DNA from: Tumebacillus_A lipolyticus | GTDB lineage: Bacteria; Bacillota; Bacilli; Tumebacillales; Tumebacillaceae | DNA: 64,000 nt | Reading direction: 5' to 3' | NCBI RefSeq assembly: GCF_042682745.1 | Contig: NZ_JBHUIO010000009.1 | Span: 1 to 64,000 of the forward strand | Shown here: in pieces, positions 51,770 through 60,981 of the stretch | Position numbering within the stretch: the first letter of the stretch is position 1 | Layout: the number at the start of each line of letters is the position of its first letter | The notes under the pieces: model-generated | What the model was told of the DNA's origin: nothing | Database searches by the model: none | What the model saw: only the letters and a program-made list of their open reading frames with translations | Made by a program: the position numbers and the translations under genes

Positions 51770-52483
51770 TTAGCACGAGATAAGAACTTCATCGCGAGTC
51801 AACAGCGTGACTGTGCTCGGCAGTTCAGATTGGTCAGTACAGATCGCAAAGCGGTACGCTTCATCCACCTCATAGCGGCGAAAGTTCCACTGTGGTTGCG
51901 CAACGCCATGTTCGTCTTTGAGCAGGATGCGCCCAGCTTTCAAACTTTCGATATCAAAGCCAAACGAGGTCAGCGGTGTGGACAACCCGGTGCCGATCGC
52001 TTTGATGTACGCTTCTTTCAGCGTCCACAGCACATAGAAAAAGGCGTTTTGCTCTTTCCCTTCCAGACTGTACAGCTCATCGCGCTCCTCTGGACAGTAG
52101 CAATGTTTTGACACTTCCATGTCGATCTCTCGCAAGCCCTCGACATCGACGCCGAGCAGCCCCTGCTCCGCAATGCCGCCAAACACCCAGTCTCCTGAGT
52201 GCGACACATTATAATCGCCCTGCCACTGTGTAAATCCGTGCAGATAGGGCCGACCGAAGCTGGTGCGCTCGATCTGCAGATCGTGTGCACTCACCTGCAG
52301 ATGTTCGGACAGCATCTTGCGAGCGAGCTTGGCTGCGAGCAGGCCGCTTTGACGATCTTCCCAGCGACGATAGCGCAGGATCCGATCTTGGTCGAACGAA
52401 GGCAATGATTGAAGGGACCGTTTCAGTTGGTCGTCGCTCAACTGGGGGCCGCGGTGCACAGCAAAAAGTTGGATCTTCGTCAT
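51770..52483 (-). CDS. sfp: Sfp-type 4'-phosphopantetheinyl transferase
   Basis: 237 residues. FGRPYLHG, NVSHSGDWV, GVDVEGLR and WTLKEAYIKAIGTGL are the conserved blocks of the Sfp group, with the Mg-binding Asp and Glu in place. It attaches phosphopantetheine to the carrier domains of the two NRPS genes upstream, and perhaps others. Stop lies close to the thioesterase start, so they share a transcript. Confidence 0.95.
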   Translation of the reverse strand: MTKIQLFAVHRGPQLSDDQLKRSLQSLPSFDQDRILRYRRWEDRQSGLLAAKLARKMLSEHLQVSAHDLQIERTSFGRPYLHGFTQWQGDYNVSHSGDWVFGGIAEQGLLGVDVEGLREIDMEVSKHCYCPEERDELYSLEGKEQNAFFYVLWTLKEAYIKAIGTGLSTPLTSFGFDIESLKAGRILLKDEHGVAQPQWNFRRYEVDEAYRFAICTDQSELPSTVTLLTRDEVLISC

Positions 52484-52550
52484 ATGTTGAACTCCCCATT
52501 TTCTTAATCTATATTTATTTTCATTTTAGCACAATTTTCTGTAGATGTGG

Positions 52551-52583
52551 AAAAAAGAGCCTGGCTGAGTTTCAACCAGACTC
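52551..52583 (-). terminator. Intrinsic terminator after the 52591 NRPS gene
   Basis: GAGCCTGG pairs with CCAGACTC (one mismatch), with inner TGA/TCA pairing and six T on the minus strand. Confidence 0.85.
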
Positions 52584-52590
52584 CTCTCCT

Positions 52591-55500
52591 TTAACCCCGC
52601 TTGCGAGATCCGACTCGTTCCAACCGTTTGACTTCTGGGACCGCTTCTCTTGCGGACGCTTCGATCAGCTCGGCCAGCTCCGCGACGGTCGCTTTTTCAA
52701 ACAGCGCTCGCAGCGAGAGCGTCACTTCGAACTCCGCTTGAACCTGCGTGACCAGCTGAGTGGCCAGCAACGAGTGTCCGCCGATCTCGAAGAAGTTGTC
52801 ATGTACGGAGACTTCCTTTGTCCGCAACAGCTTCGCCCAGAGTGCCGCCACCCGTTTTTCGGTCGGCGTGCGCGGCTCCACATGCTCGATCGACCTCGCG
52901 TCCACCTCCGGTGCTGGTAGTGCGCGGCGATCAATTTTTCCGTTGGGCGAAAGCGGAAACTGATCGAGCTGCAGATAGTGGGTCGGCACCATGTGAGCAG
53001 GAAGTCTCGCTTTGAGATAGTGGCGAAGCTCTGCTGCCGCAACTTCCTCCCCGATGTAGTAAGCGACCAGCTCTTCCCGCCAGACGGTCAGCACCGACTG
53101 GAACAGGAGCGGATGCTCGTTCAAGACAGCCTCGATCTCCCCGAGCTCGATCCGATAGCCGCGCAGTTTGATCTGATGATCGATCCGGCCGATGTACTGC
53201 ACGTTACCATCTGGCAGCCAGCGCGCCAGATCTCCCGTCTTGTACAGGCGCTCGCCCGCCACAAACGGGTTGGGCATGAAGCGCTCTTCCGTCAAATCTG
53301 GCCGGTTGTAATAGCCCCGGCCGATCCCCGTTCCACCGATATACAGCTCGCCTGCGAGTCCGACCGGCTGCAGATTCATCTTGGCGTCGAGGATGTACAT
53401 CCGCGTGTTCGCAATCGGACGGCCGATCGGCACGGTGCTGTACAGGCGCGGGTCATACTCCCCAGCTCGGGCTTCAAACGAGGAGGAGTCGATCGTCGTC
53501 TCCGTGATCCCATAGCAGTTGGCAATGCGAACGCGATCGCCAAAGCGGTCGAGCAAGGTCACATAGTCGTTGCTGGCAAACGCATCCGCGCCGACCAGCA
53601 GGAGTTTCAGATGGTCGAGCGGCCAGCGATTTTGCCAGATCAGCTCCATCAGGGGGACGATCAGGCCCGGTGTCGCGTCGAGCACGGTGATCTGTTCATC
53701 CTGCATCAGGCGGTACAGCGCCTGCAGGTCCAAGCGGATGTCTGACGGAACGATCACCAGCGCCCCGCCTGTCAACAGGGAGCGCATCAGATCGCCGACG
53801 AACACATCGAAGGAGAGCGACACGTACTGCAAGCTGCGCACGACATGCTGATCCAGATCGAATTCGGACCGCCAGATCTCGCTTACTTGATGCAGCGTAT
53901 CGTGCTGGATCATCACGCCTTTGGGAACGCCGGTAGTGCCCGACGTGAAGATGATGTACGCCAAGTTGTGCGGCTGCACCGAACTGGACAGATTCGCAGT
54001 CGGTTCCAACTCGATTTGGCGCTTGGTCGCTTCCTCAAGCCGAATCACTCTCGTTTCGGTCGCCAGCTCAAGCTCCTGATCGGTCAGCAGCAAGGGCGGA
54101 TTGCAGACGCTGAGCATCGTCGCGATCCGATCGGGTGGATAGGTCGGATCGATCGGCACATAGGCGCCACCCGCCTTCAACACGCCAAGCACCGCGACGA
54201 CCATCTCGGGCGAGCGTTCGAGGCAGAGGGCGACCAGCGTCTCCGGCACGACGCCCTGTCTTTGCAGGTAATGAGCCAATCGATTCGCTCGCTCGTTCAG
54301 CTCGCGGTAGGTCAATCGCTGCTCGCCGCAGACGATCGCCTCCGCCTCTGGCGTAGCGGCAACCTGCTCTTCGAAGCGATGATGCAAGCAGATGATCGGT
54401 TCGCTCGCCCGCTCGATCTGCGTCCATTCGCCGAGCAGTTGCTGCTCCTCCCTGTCTGTCAGCATGCGGAGCGCATGAAGATCAGCATCAGGCTGTTGCA
54501 CGATGCTGTCCAACAGGGTGCGGAAATGGTCGGCCAAGCGCGCGATCGTAGCCGGTGCAAACAGGTCGGTGCTGTACTCGATCGTTCCGGTCAAGCTGTC
54601 TCCCGCTTCGACCAGGGCGAGCGTCAGGTCAAATTTGGCCGTTCCGCTGTCGAGCACCTCTGGGGTCAGCGTCAGGCCTTCTACAGCAAGCGATCCGCTC
54701 GGCGCGTTTTGCAAGGTGAAGAGCACCTGAAAGAGCGGTGAAAAGCTCATCTGCCGCTTCGGCTGTAACTCTTCGACCAGCTTTTCAAACGGTACATCCT
54801 GATGCGCGTACGCATCTAGCGCCGTCTGCCGGACGCGGGCGAGCAGTTCGCGGAAGGTTGGTTCTCCCGACAGATCGGTGCGCAGGACGAGCGTGTTGAC
54901 AAAGAAGCCAATCAATCGCTCGATCTCCTCTCTGCCCCGCCCTGCGATCGGCGAGCCGACGAGGAGGTCCGCTTGACCTGTGTAGCGGAAGAGCAACGTT
55001 TTGAAAGCGGCGAGCATGGTCATAAACAGAGTGGCGCCTTCCTGTTGACTCAGCAGATTGAGCTTTTCGGTCAGCCCTTTGTCGAGGGCAAACGTCAGGC
55101 TGTTTCCGCGATCTGACTGCACCGCTGGGCGCGGATAGTCGGTCGGCAATTCCAGAACGGGCAGTTCACCGCCGAGCTGTTGCTTCCAATAGTCAAGTTG
55201 GTGTTGCAAGACATCCCCTTGCAACCAGTTGCGCTGCCAAACCGAATAGTCAGCATACTGAATGGGCAACTCCTGCAAAAACGGCGCTTTCCCCGCCGCA
55301 TACTCTCCGTAGAGGGTGACCATCTCCTCCACGAAGATCCCCATCGACCACTCGTCGGTGACGATATGGTGCATCGTCAGCAAGAGCAGATGATCTTCCG
55401 CAGCTGCTCGAAGCAGTTTGGCTCGAACGAGCGGGCCTGACGAAAGGTCGAACGGCGCTTGCGCCTCTTCTTCAGCGATTCTGCGCGCCTCCGCATCTGA

Positions 55501-58500
55501 TGTCACCGCTACCACCGGCAGGTCGAGCTCCACAGCGGGTGCGATGATCTGCATCGGCTGTCCTCCCCTGTTCGCAAAGCTGGTGCGCAGCGACTCGTGG
55601 CGCGAGATCACCTCTTGGAAGCTCCGCAGCAACGCCGATTCGTTCAGCTTACCTCGCAAGCGGAGCGCCGAAGCGAGATGGTAGGTCGCAGCTCCCGGCT
55701 GAAGCTGGTCGAGAAACCACATCCGCTCTTGCGCAAAAGAGAGTGGCAGGTGTTCCTCTCTCGGCGCAGGCAGAATGGGCGTCGGCAAGTGGGAAGGCGT
55801 CTCCCCGCCTTCGATCAACCGGGCCAGCTCGGCGACGCTGGGGGCTTCGAACAGGCTTCTCAGCGGCAAATCCACAGCGAATCGGCTGTTGACGCGGGAC
55901 ATCACTCTCGTCGCCAAGAGCGAGTGTCCCCCTAGGTCGAAGAAGCTGTCGTGAACCCCTACCTGATCCAAGTGGAAGACCTCCCGGAAAACATCGGCCA
56001 ACTCCGCCTCTACCGCTGTGCGCGGTGCTACTTTCGCTCGTTTCACCTTTGGCAGCGCCGCAACAGGTGGGAGGTGCAACGAGCGCTTTGCCGAAAACTC
56101 CGCCACCTCCGCATCGTCAAACGGATGTACGTGCTCGATCTTTTCGTCGGGCGATTCGACAACATGCGCAAGCAGGGTCTGGAAATGCTCCGCCATGCGG
56201 ACGATCGTCCGCTCATCAAACAGGTCGGTGTTGTATTCGATCTGTCCCATCAGACCATCTGGACTGTCCGCCATGATCAGCTGCAGATCGAACTGTGCGG
56301 ATCGTTTCTCCACGCCGACGCGGGTGATGGTGACGCCTGCCGCCTCGATCGACATTCCAGGCAGCTGCAGACCGGTCATCGGCGTGTTTTGGAGCACGAA
56401 CATCGTTTGAAAGAGCGGCGTATAGCTTAGGTCTCGCTTCGGTGCCAGCTTCTCGACCAGCTTTTCGAACGGCACGTCCTGATGGGCATACGCGTCGAGG
56501 GCGGTCTGGCGAACTTGCTGCAAGAGCTCGCGATATGTCATCTCCGGCGTGACCGATGTGCGCAAGACGAGCGTGTTGACAAAAAATCCGATCAACGCTT
56601 CCAGCTCTTTCTTCTGGCGGTTGGCGATCGGGGAGCCGACGATGATGTCAGACTGTCCCGAGTACAGGTGCAGCAACGACTTGTATCCGGCGAGCAGCGT
56701 CATGTACAGCGTGGTGCCTTCCTGTTGCGCGAGCCGATGCACCTGCTCCGAAAGCGCTTTGGGCAAATGCAACGTATGGCGACTTCCCCTGTGCGTTTGG
56801 ATGGCTGGCCGCGGACGATCGGTCGGCAGTTGGAGGACGGGCAGATCGCCTCGCAGCTTGTCCTGCCAATAGGAGAGCTGTGCTTGGATGCTCTCTCCGG
56901 CCAGCCAGTCGCGCTGCCAGAGCGCATAGTCGGAAAACTGGATCGACATCTCCGCGAGCGGCGAAGCTTCGTCGTGCGAATAAGCTTCGTACAGCGCTTG
57001 CAGTTCGAGGAAGAACACCCCCATCGACCAAGCGTCGGTGATGATATGGTGAAAAGCTGGCGCGACGAGATGATCTTGCTCCCCCATCTTGACCACCTTA
57101 AAGCGCATCAGCGGCGCATGTGTCAGATCGAACGGCGTGTTGGTGACCGCTTCGGCGATCCGCTCTGCCTGCGCTTCCCGCTCAGCTTGCGGCAGATCGG
57201 AAAGATCGATCACCTCCATGTTGAACGAGAAAGTCTCTGTCGGCTGTACCACCTGAATCGCTTGACCGTCCCGATCGGCAAAGGCGGTGCGCAAAATGTC
57301 GTGGCGGCAGCAGATCTCACGGAGCGCCGAAGAGAGCGCTTCGAGATCGATCGCACCTGTGACGCGCACGATCTCCGGCACATTGTGTGCCGCGTTGCCC
57401 GGCTCCAACAGTTCGAGGAACCAGAGGCGTTCCTGCGAGTAGGAGGCGATCCGCTCGCGCTCGCGAGAGCTTTGCCGGATCGGCGCAACCTGTTCGATCG
57501 AAGCGCTGTCCGTTCGACTTGCTAACAACTGCGCCATCTCGCGCACCGTCGGACCGTTGAACACATCTCGCAACGAAAGGGTCAGCTGCAGATCGGAAAT
57601 GACGCGAGAAACGAGCTGGGTCGCCAGCAGCGAATGACCGCCCCGTGCAAAAAAGTGATCGTGGACGCCCACTTTTTCCACGCCCAGAACATCGCTCCAG
57701 ATCGCCGTCAGCGCCCATTCGAGCGGAGTGGACGGCGGTACGTAAGACTGCGCAGCGGCGCGCGGTGCGCCCTCCGGTTCGGGCAGCGCTTTTCGATCCA
57801 CTTTTCCATTTGGAGTGAGCGGCATGCTCTCCAGCAAGACATAGCTTGTCGGCACCATATAGTCGGGCAGACTGCCGCGCAGTTCGCTGCGCAGAGCGGC
57901 TGCGTCTGGCAACTCTCCACTTTCTGTCACCAGATAGGCGACCAGCGCGTTGTCGCGCACGACGACGACCGCCTCCCTGATCTCCGGTCGTTCCGCGAGA
58001 TGCGTTTCGATCTCCCCGAGCTCGATGCGATGACCCCGCACCTTCACCTGGTGGTCGAGCCGGCCGAGGAATTTGACCGCTCCATCCGGCAGGTAGCAGG
58101 CCAAATCGCCCGTCTTGTAGAGGCGACCGGCACCGAACGGGTTAGCGATAAATCGCTCGGCGGTCAGCTCCGGTCTGTTCAGATAGCCGCGGGTGACCCC
58201 AAGACCTCCGATGTGCAGCTCTCCTGCCACCCCGACGGGCACCGGCTGCAGATTGTCATCCAAGATGAAGAGCTGATAGTTGGCGATCGGGCGGCCGAGC
58301 GGAATCGCGTTCAATCGATCGACATCGACCACCTCATAGCTGGTCGCCCAGACGGTCGCCTCGGTCGGACCGTACATGTTGAACAGGCGGGCTGACGTCC
58401 GCTCTTTCAATTGGCGGGCCAGCGCGAGGGGCAACGCTTCGCCGCCGAGGAGAATTTTTTGCAACCCTTCCAGCGCGGATGTGCCTGTCGGATGTAGCGT

Positions 58501-60759
58501 CAGCATGCTCATCAGCGACGGGGTGCATTGAAGCATCGTCGCGCCGTGTCTGACCAGCTGATTGCGGAGGGAGTGCTCGCTTTGCGAGATGCCCGCTTCG
58601 CTCACCTCTCGATCGGAGAGCAAGACCACCTTCGCCCCTCGCGTCAACGTCCAGAACAGCTCCAAGACAGAGATGTCAAAACCGATCGAGGTCACTGCCA
58701 GCATCGCATCTGCCGCCTTGCATCCGATCGCTTCATCCATTCCGGTGAAAAAGCGGACCGCGTTTCGGTGCTCGACCATCACACCTTTCGGCTTCCCCGT
58801 CGAGCCGGACGTGTAGATGATGTAGGCGAGATGCTCAGGCCGCGCTTGGCTGACCGGATTGGGCACCTGACCGCTCGACTCCTCTTGGCGCAGGATGAGG
58901 ATGTCTGCGCGATGTGGAGGCAGCTGTTGATGCAGGTGCGCATTGGTTAAAATCGCTTTCGGCTGCGCGTCTTCGATCATATAGGCGATCCGCTCGTGCG
59001 GATAACTGGGGTCGAGCGGCAGATAGCCACCACCCGCTTTCAGTGTAGCGAGCAGCGCGACGATCATCTCCACCGATCGATCCATGTAGATCCCGACAAG
59101 ATCGTCCGGCTCCACACCGCGTGCTTGCAGTTGAGCGGCAAGCCGATTGGCGAGATTGTTCAGCTCGCGGAACGTGCAGATCCGATCTTCAAAGACGACC
59201 GCGACCTCGTCCGGCGTGCGCTCGACCTGCTGTTCAAAAGCTTGATGGATGCAGATGTCCGCTCGATCGGGCACCTGCGTATCGTTCCAGTCGTGCAACA
59301 GCGTCTGTCGCTCAGCGGTCGAGAGCAGCGGCAGAGCTGACAACAACAGGTCTGGGTCGGCGGCGATCCCTGCGAGCAGGGTGAGAAAATGGGTGATCAT
59401 CCGCGCGGCGGTGCTCCGGTCGAACAGATCGAGGTTGTACTCCCACTCCCCGATCAATCCTGCTTCCGTCTCGCGCATCGACAGGGTGATCTCATATTTT
59501 GCAGTTCCAGCATCCAACACGTGCGAGGTGAGGGTAAGCCCCTGCATCGTCAATGCCAACGGGGCATTTTGCATGATGAACATCGCTTGGAAAAAAGGAG
59601 AGTGCGCCATGTTGCGATCAGGTTGCAACTCATCGACCAACTTTTCAAACGGCATGTCTTGGTGAGCAAACGCGTCAAGCGTCGTCTGACGCACTTGCTG
59701 CAACAGCTGACGGAACGTCAGCTTGCTCTCCACGCGGCTGCGCAGCACCAGCGTGTTGATAAAAACGCCGATCAACCCTTCTACTTCGCGACGGTTGCGG
59801 TTGGCGATCGGTGAGCCGACCAGCAGATCGCTCTGTCCAGAATAGCGGGCGAGCAACGTCTTGAAAGCGGCGAGCAGTGTCATGAACAGCGTGGTTCCCG
59901 CCTCTTCGCCCAACCGTTTGATCGACTCGGTCAAGCTTTTCGGTACGAGAAAGCGTTCTGTCGCGCCGCGAAACGTCTGCTCGCTCGGTCGCGGTCGATC
60001 GGTGGGCAGCGCCAGCGGTTCGATCGAACCGCCGAGCTGCTCTTTCCAGTAGCGCAGATGCTGATCGAGCTGCGCTTGTTGCGCAGGCTCCTTTTGCCAG
60101 TGCGCAAAGTCTGCATACTGGATAGGCAGCGGGGAAAGCTCCGATCGCCCACCTGTGGAAAAAGCGGCGTAGAGCGTTGCGATCTCGCGGATCAGCACGC
60201 CGAGCGACCAACCGTCCGCGATGATGTGGTGCATGATCAACACCAGTTCGTGCTGGTCGTCCGCTTTGCGAATGGCGGTGGCTCGCAGCAGCGGGCCTGC
60301 GCTCAGATCGAACGGAAGCTGAGCAAAGGCGACGGCGATGCGCGTCGCTTCGGTCTGCCGCTCGGCCGGTGCGAGGTGACAAATGTCTTCCAGCTGAATC
60401 TCGATGGCAAGTTCGGGGGCGATTTCGACATGCGGTCGCCCACCGATCGTGTGAAACGTGGTGCGCAATGTTTCATGACGGGCGATCACTTCGTTGATGC
60501 TCCTGGTCAGAACATCCAGATCGAGCCTCCCGTTCATCTCCACTGCGACAGGAATGTTGTAGGTGGCGCCGCCTGGCGTGAGCTGTTCCATGACCCAGAT
60601 GCGCTCTTGAGCAAATGATAGCAACTGTTGATCGTCCGGACGGAGTGGAATCACACTGTCTTTCTGAACGGCCTGCGCAGTCGTCAAACCACCTTTACCT
60701 TTTAAGCGTTTTTCCAGCAGCGCCAACTGCGCTGGGGTTAGATGAGCTCTTTTGTCCAT
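52591..60759 (-). CDS. Nonribosomal peptide synthetase C-A-T-C-T-C-A-T, with one module lacking an A domain
   Basis: 2722 residues. Domains in order: C1 (about 40-480, HHIIADGWS), A1 (490-990, YTSGSTGKPKG), T1 (GGHSLL near 1040), C2 (1100-1530, HHIITDAWS), T2 (GGHSLL near 1611), C3 (1660-2090, HHIVTDEWS), A3 (2110-2600, FTSGTTGVPKG), T3 (GGHSLL near 2662). C2 runs into T2 through a linker of about 50 residues; no adenylation domain lies between. No thioesterase. My reading of the specificity codes: A1 D-I-L-Q-L-G-M-V-W-K, close to known Gly codes; A3 D-V-G-D-L-G-C-I-D-K, perhaps a basic residue such as Orn. The first C domain implies an upstream partner or an acyl starter. Codes were aligned by eye. 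Confidence 0.92.
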   Translation of the reverse strand: MDKRAHLTPAQLALLEKRLKGKGGLTTAQAVQKDSVIPLRPDDQQLLSFAQERIWVMEQLTPGGATYNIPVAVEMNGRLDLDVLTRSINEVIARHETLRTTFHTIGGRPHVEIAPELAIEIQLEDICHLAPAERQTEATRIAVAFAQLPFDLSAGPLLRATAIRKADDQHELVLIMHHIIADGWSLGVLIREIATLYAAFSTGGRSELSPLPIQYADFAHWQKEPAQQAQLDQHLRYWKEQLGGSIEPLALPTDRPRPSEQTFRGATERFLVPKSLTESIKRLGEEAGTTLFMTLLAAFKTLLARYSGQSDLLVGSPIANRNRREVEGLIGVFINTLVLRSRVESKLTFRQLLQQVRQTTLDAFAHQDMPFEKLVDELQPDRNMAHSPFFQAMFIMQNAPLALTMQGLTLTSHVLDAGTAKYEITLSMRETEAGLIGEWEYNLDLFDRSTAARMITHFLTLLAGIAADPDLLLSALPLLSTAERQTLLHDWNDTQVPDRADICIHQAFEQQVERTPDEVAVVFEDRICTFRELNNLANRLAAQLQARGVEPDDLVGIYMDRSVEMIVALLATLKAGGGYLPLDPSYPHERIAYMIEDAQPKAILTNAHLHQQLPPHRADILILRQEESSGQVPNPVSQARPEHLAYIIYTSGSTGKPKGVMVEHRNAVRFFTGMDEAIGCKAADAMLAVTSIGFDISVLELFWTLTRGAKVVLLSDREVSEAGISQSEHSLRNQLVRHGATMLQCTPSLMSMLTLHPTGTSALEGLQKILLGGEALPLALARQLKERTSARLFNMYGPTEATVWATSYEVVDVDRLNAIPLGRPIANYQLFILDDNLQPVPVGVAGELHIGGLGVTRGYLNRPELTAERFIANPFGAGRLYKTGDLACYLPDGAVKFLGRLDHQVKVRGHRIELGEIETHLAERPEIREAVVVVRDNALVAYLVTESGELPDAAALRSELRGSLPDYMVPTSYVLLESMPLTPNGKVDRKALPEPEGAPRAAAQSYVPPSTPLEWALTAIWSDVLGVEKVGVHDHFFARGGHSLLATQLVSRVISDLQLTLSLRDVFNGPTVREMAQLLASRTDSASIEQVAPIRQSSRERERIASYSQERLWFLELLEPGNAAHNVPEIVRVTGAIDLEALSSALREICCRHDILRTAFADRDGQAIQVVQPTETFSFNMEVIDLSDLPQAEREAQAERIAEAVTNTPFDLTHAPLMRFKVVKMGEQDHLVAPAFHHIITDAWSMGVFFLELQALYEAYSHDEASPLAEMSIQFSDYALWQRDWLAGESIQAQLSYWQDKLRGDLPVLQLPTDRPRPAIQTHRGSRHTLHLPKALSEQVHRLAQQEGTTLYMTLLAGYKSLLHLYSGQSDIIVGSPIANRQKKELEALIGFFVNTLVLRTSVTPEMTYRELLQQVRQTALDAYAHQDVPFEKLVEKLAPKRDLSYTPLFQTMFVLQNTPMTGLQLPGMSIEAAGVTITRVGVEKRSAQFDLQLIMADSPDGLMGQIEYNTDLFDERTIVRMAEHFQTLLAHVVESPDEKIEHVHPFDDAEVAEFSAKRSLHLPPVAALPKVKRAKVAPRTAVEAELADVFREVFHLDQVGVHDSFFDLGGHSLLATRVMSRVNSRFAVDLPLRSLFEAPSVAELARLIEGGETPSHLPTPILPAPREEHLPLSFAQERMWFLDQLQPGAATYHLASALRLRGKLNESALLRSFQEVISRHESLRTSFANRGGQPMQIIAPAVELDLPVVAVTSDAEARRIAEEEAQAPFDLSSGPLVRAKLLRAAAEDHLLLLTMHHIVTDEWSMGIFVEEMVTLYGEYAAGKAPFLQELPIQYADYSVWQRNWLQGDVLQHQLDYWKQQLGGELPVLELPTDYPRPAVQSDRGNSLTFALDKGLTEKLNLLSQQEGATLFMTMLAAFKTLLFRYTGQADLLVGSPIAGRGREEIERLIGFFVNTLVLRTDLSGEPTFRELLARVRQTALDAYAHQDVPFEKLVEELQPKRQMSFSPLFQVLFTLQNAPSGSLAVEGLTLTPEVLDSGTAKFDLTLALVEAGDSLTGTIEYSTDLFAPATIARLADHFRTLLDSIVQQPDADLHALRMLTDREEQQLLGEWTQIERASEPIICLHHRFEEQVAATPEAEAIVCGEQRLTYRELNERANRLAHYLQRQGVVPETLVALCLERSPEMVVAVLGVLKAGGAYVPIDPTYPPDRIATMLSVCNPPLLLTDQELELATETRVIRLEEATKRQIELEPTANLSSSVQPHNLAYIIFTSGTTGVPKGVMIQHDTLHQVSEIWRSEFDLDQHVVRSLQYVSLSFDVFVGDLMRSLLTGGALVIVPSDIRLDLQALYRLMQDEQITVLDATPGLIVPLMELIWQNRWPLDHLKLLLVGADAFASNDYVTLLDRFGDRVRIANCYGITETTIDSSSFEARAGEYDPRLYSTVPIGRPIANTRMYILDAKMNLQPVGLAGELYIGGTGIGRGYYNRPDLTEERFMPNPFVAGERLYKTGDLARWLPDGNVQYIGRIDHQIKLRGYRIELGEIEAVLNEHPLLFQSVLTVWREELVAYYIGEEVAAAELRHYLKARLPAHMVPTHYLQLDQFPLSPNGKIDRRALPAPEVDARSIEHVEPRTPTEKRVAALWAKLLRTKEVSVHDNFFEIGGHSLLATQLVTQVQAEFEVTLSLRALFEKATVAELAELIEASAREAVPEVKRLERVGSRKRG

Positions 60760-60797
60760 CAGGCACCTCCATGAATGTAACGAGTTCTGTATGCGAT

Positions 60798-60822
60798 CTC
60801 GCTTTCGCAGAACGAAAGCGAG
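60798..60822 (-). promoter_or_regulatory. Perfect inverted repeat in the 5' region of the NRPS gene
   Basis: CTCGCTTTCG, a 5-base loop, then CGAAAGCGAG. It lies about 40 bases before the NRPS start and has no T run, so it is more likely an operator or a 5'-UTR structure than a terminator. Confidence 0.5.
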
Positions 60823-60929
60823 TTGAACGATTTCTGAAAAATTTAATAATTAATTGTCATTGTACTACCTTCTATCTTCTCTTCTTGCTCAAATTGTCCT
60901 TCACTTGATTTGATCAATTCTCGCTTCGC

Positions 60930-60975
60930 AAAAAAGCCTGTTCGAGCAGAGATTCCACTCGAACAGGCTTTTTAA
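60930..60975. terminator. Strong terminator between the two NRPS genes
   Basis: GCCTGTTCGAG and CTCGAACAGGC form a perfect 11-bp stem with an 11-base loop, T-rich on both sides. It should end transcription of the upstream NRPS, so the downstream one probably has its own promoter in 60823-60929. Confidence 0.9.
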
Positions 60976-60981
60976 TTTTTG

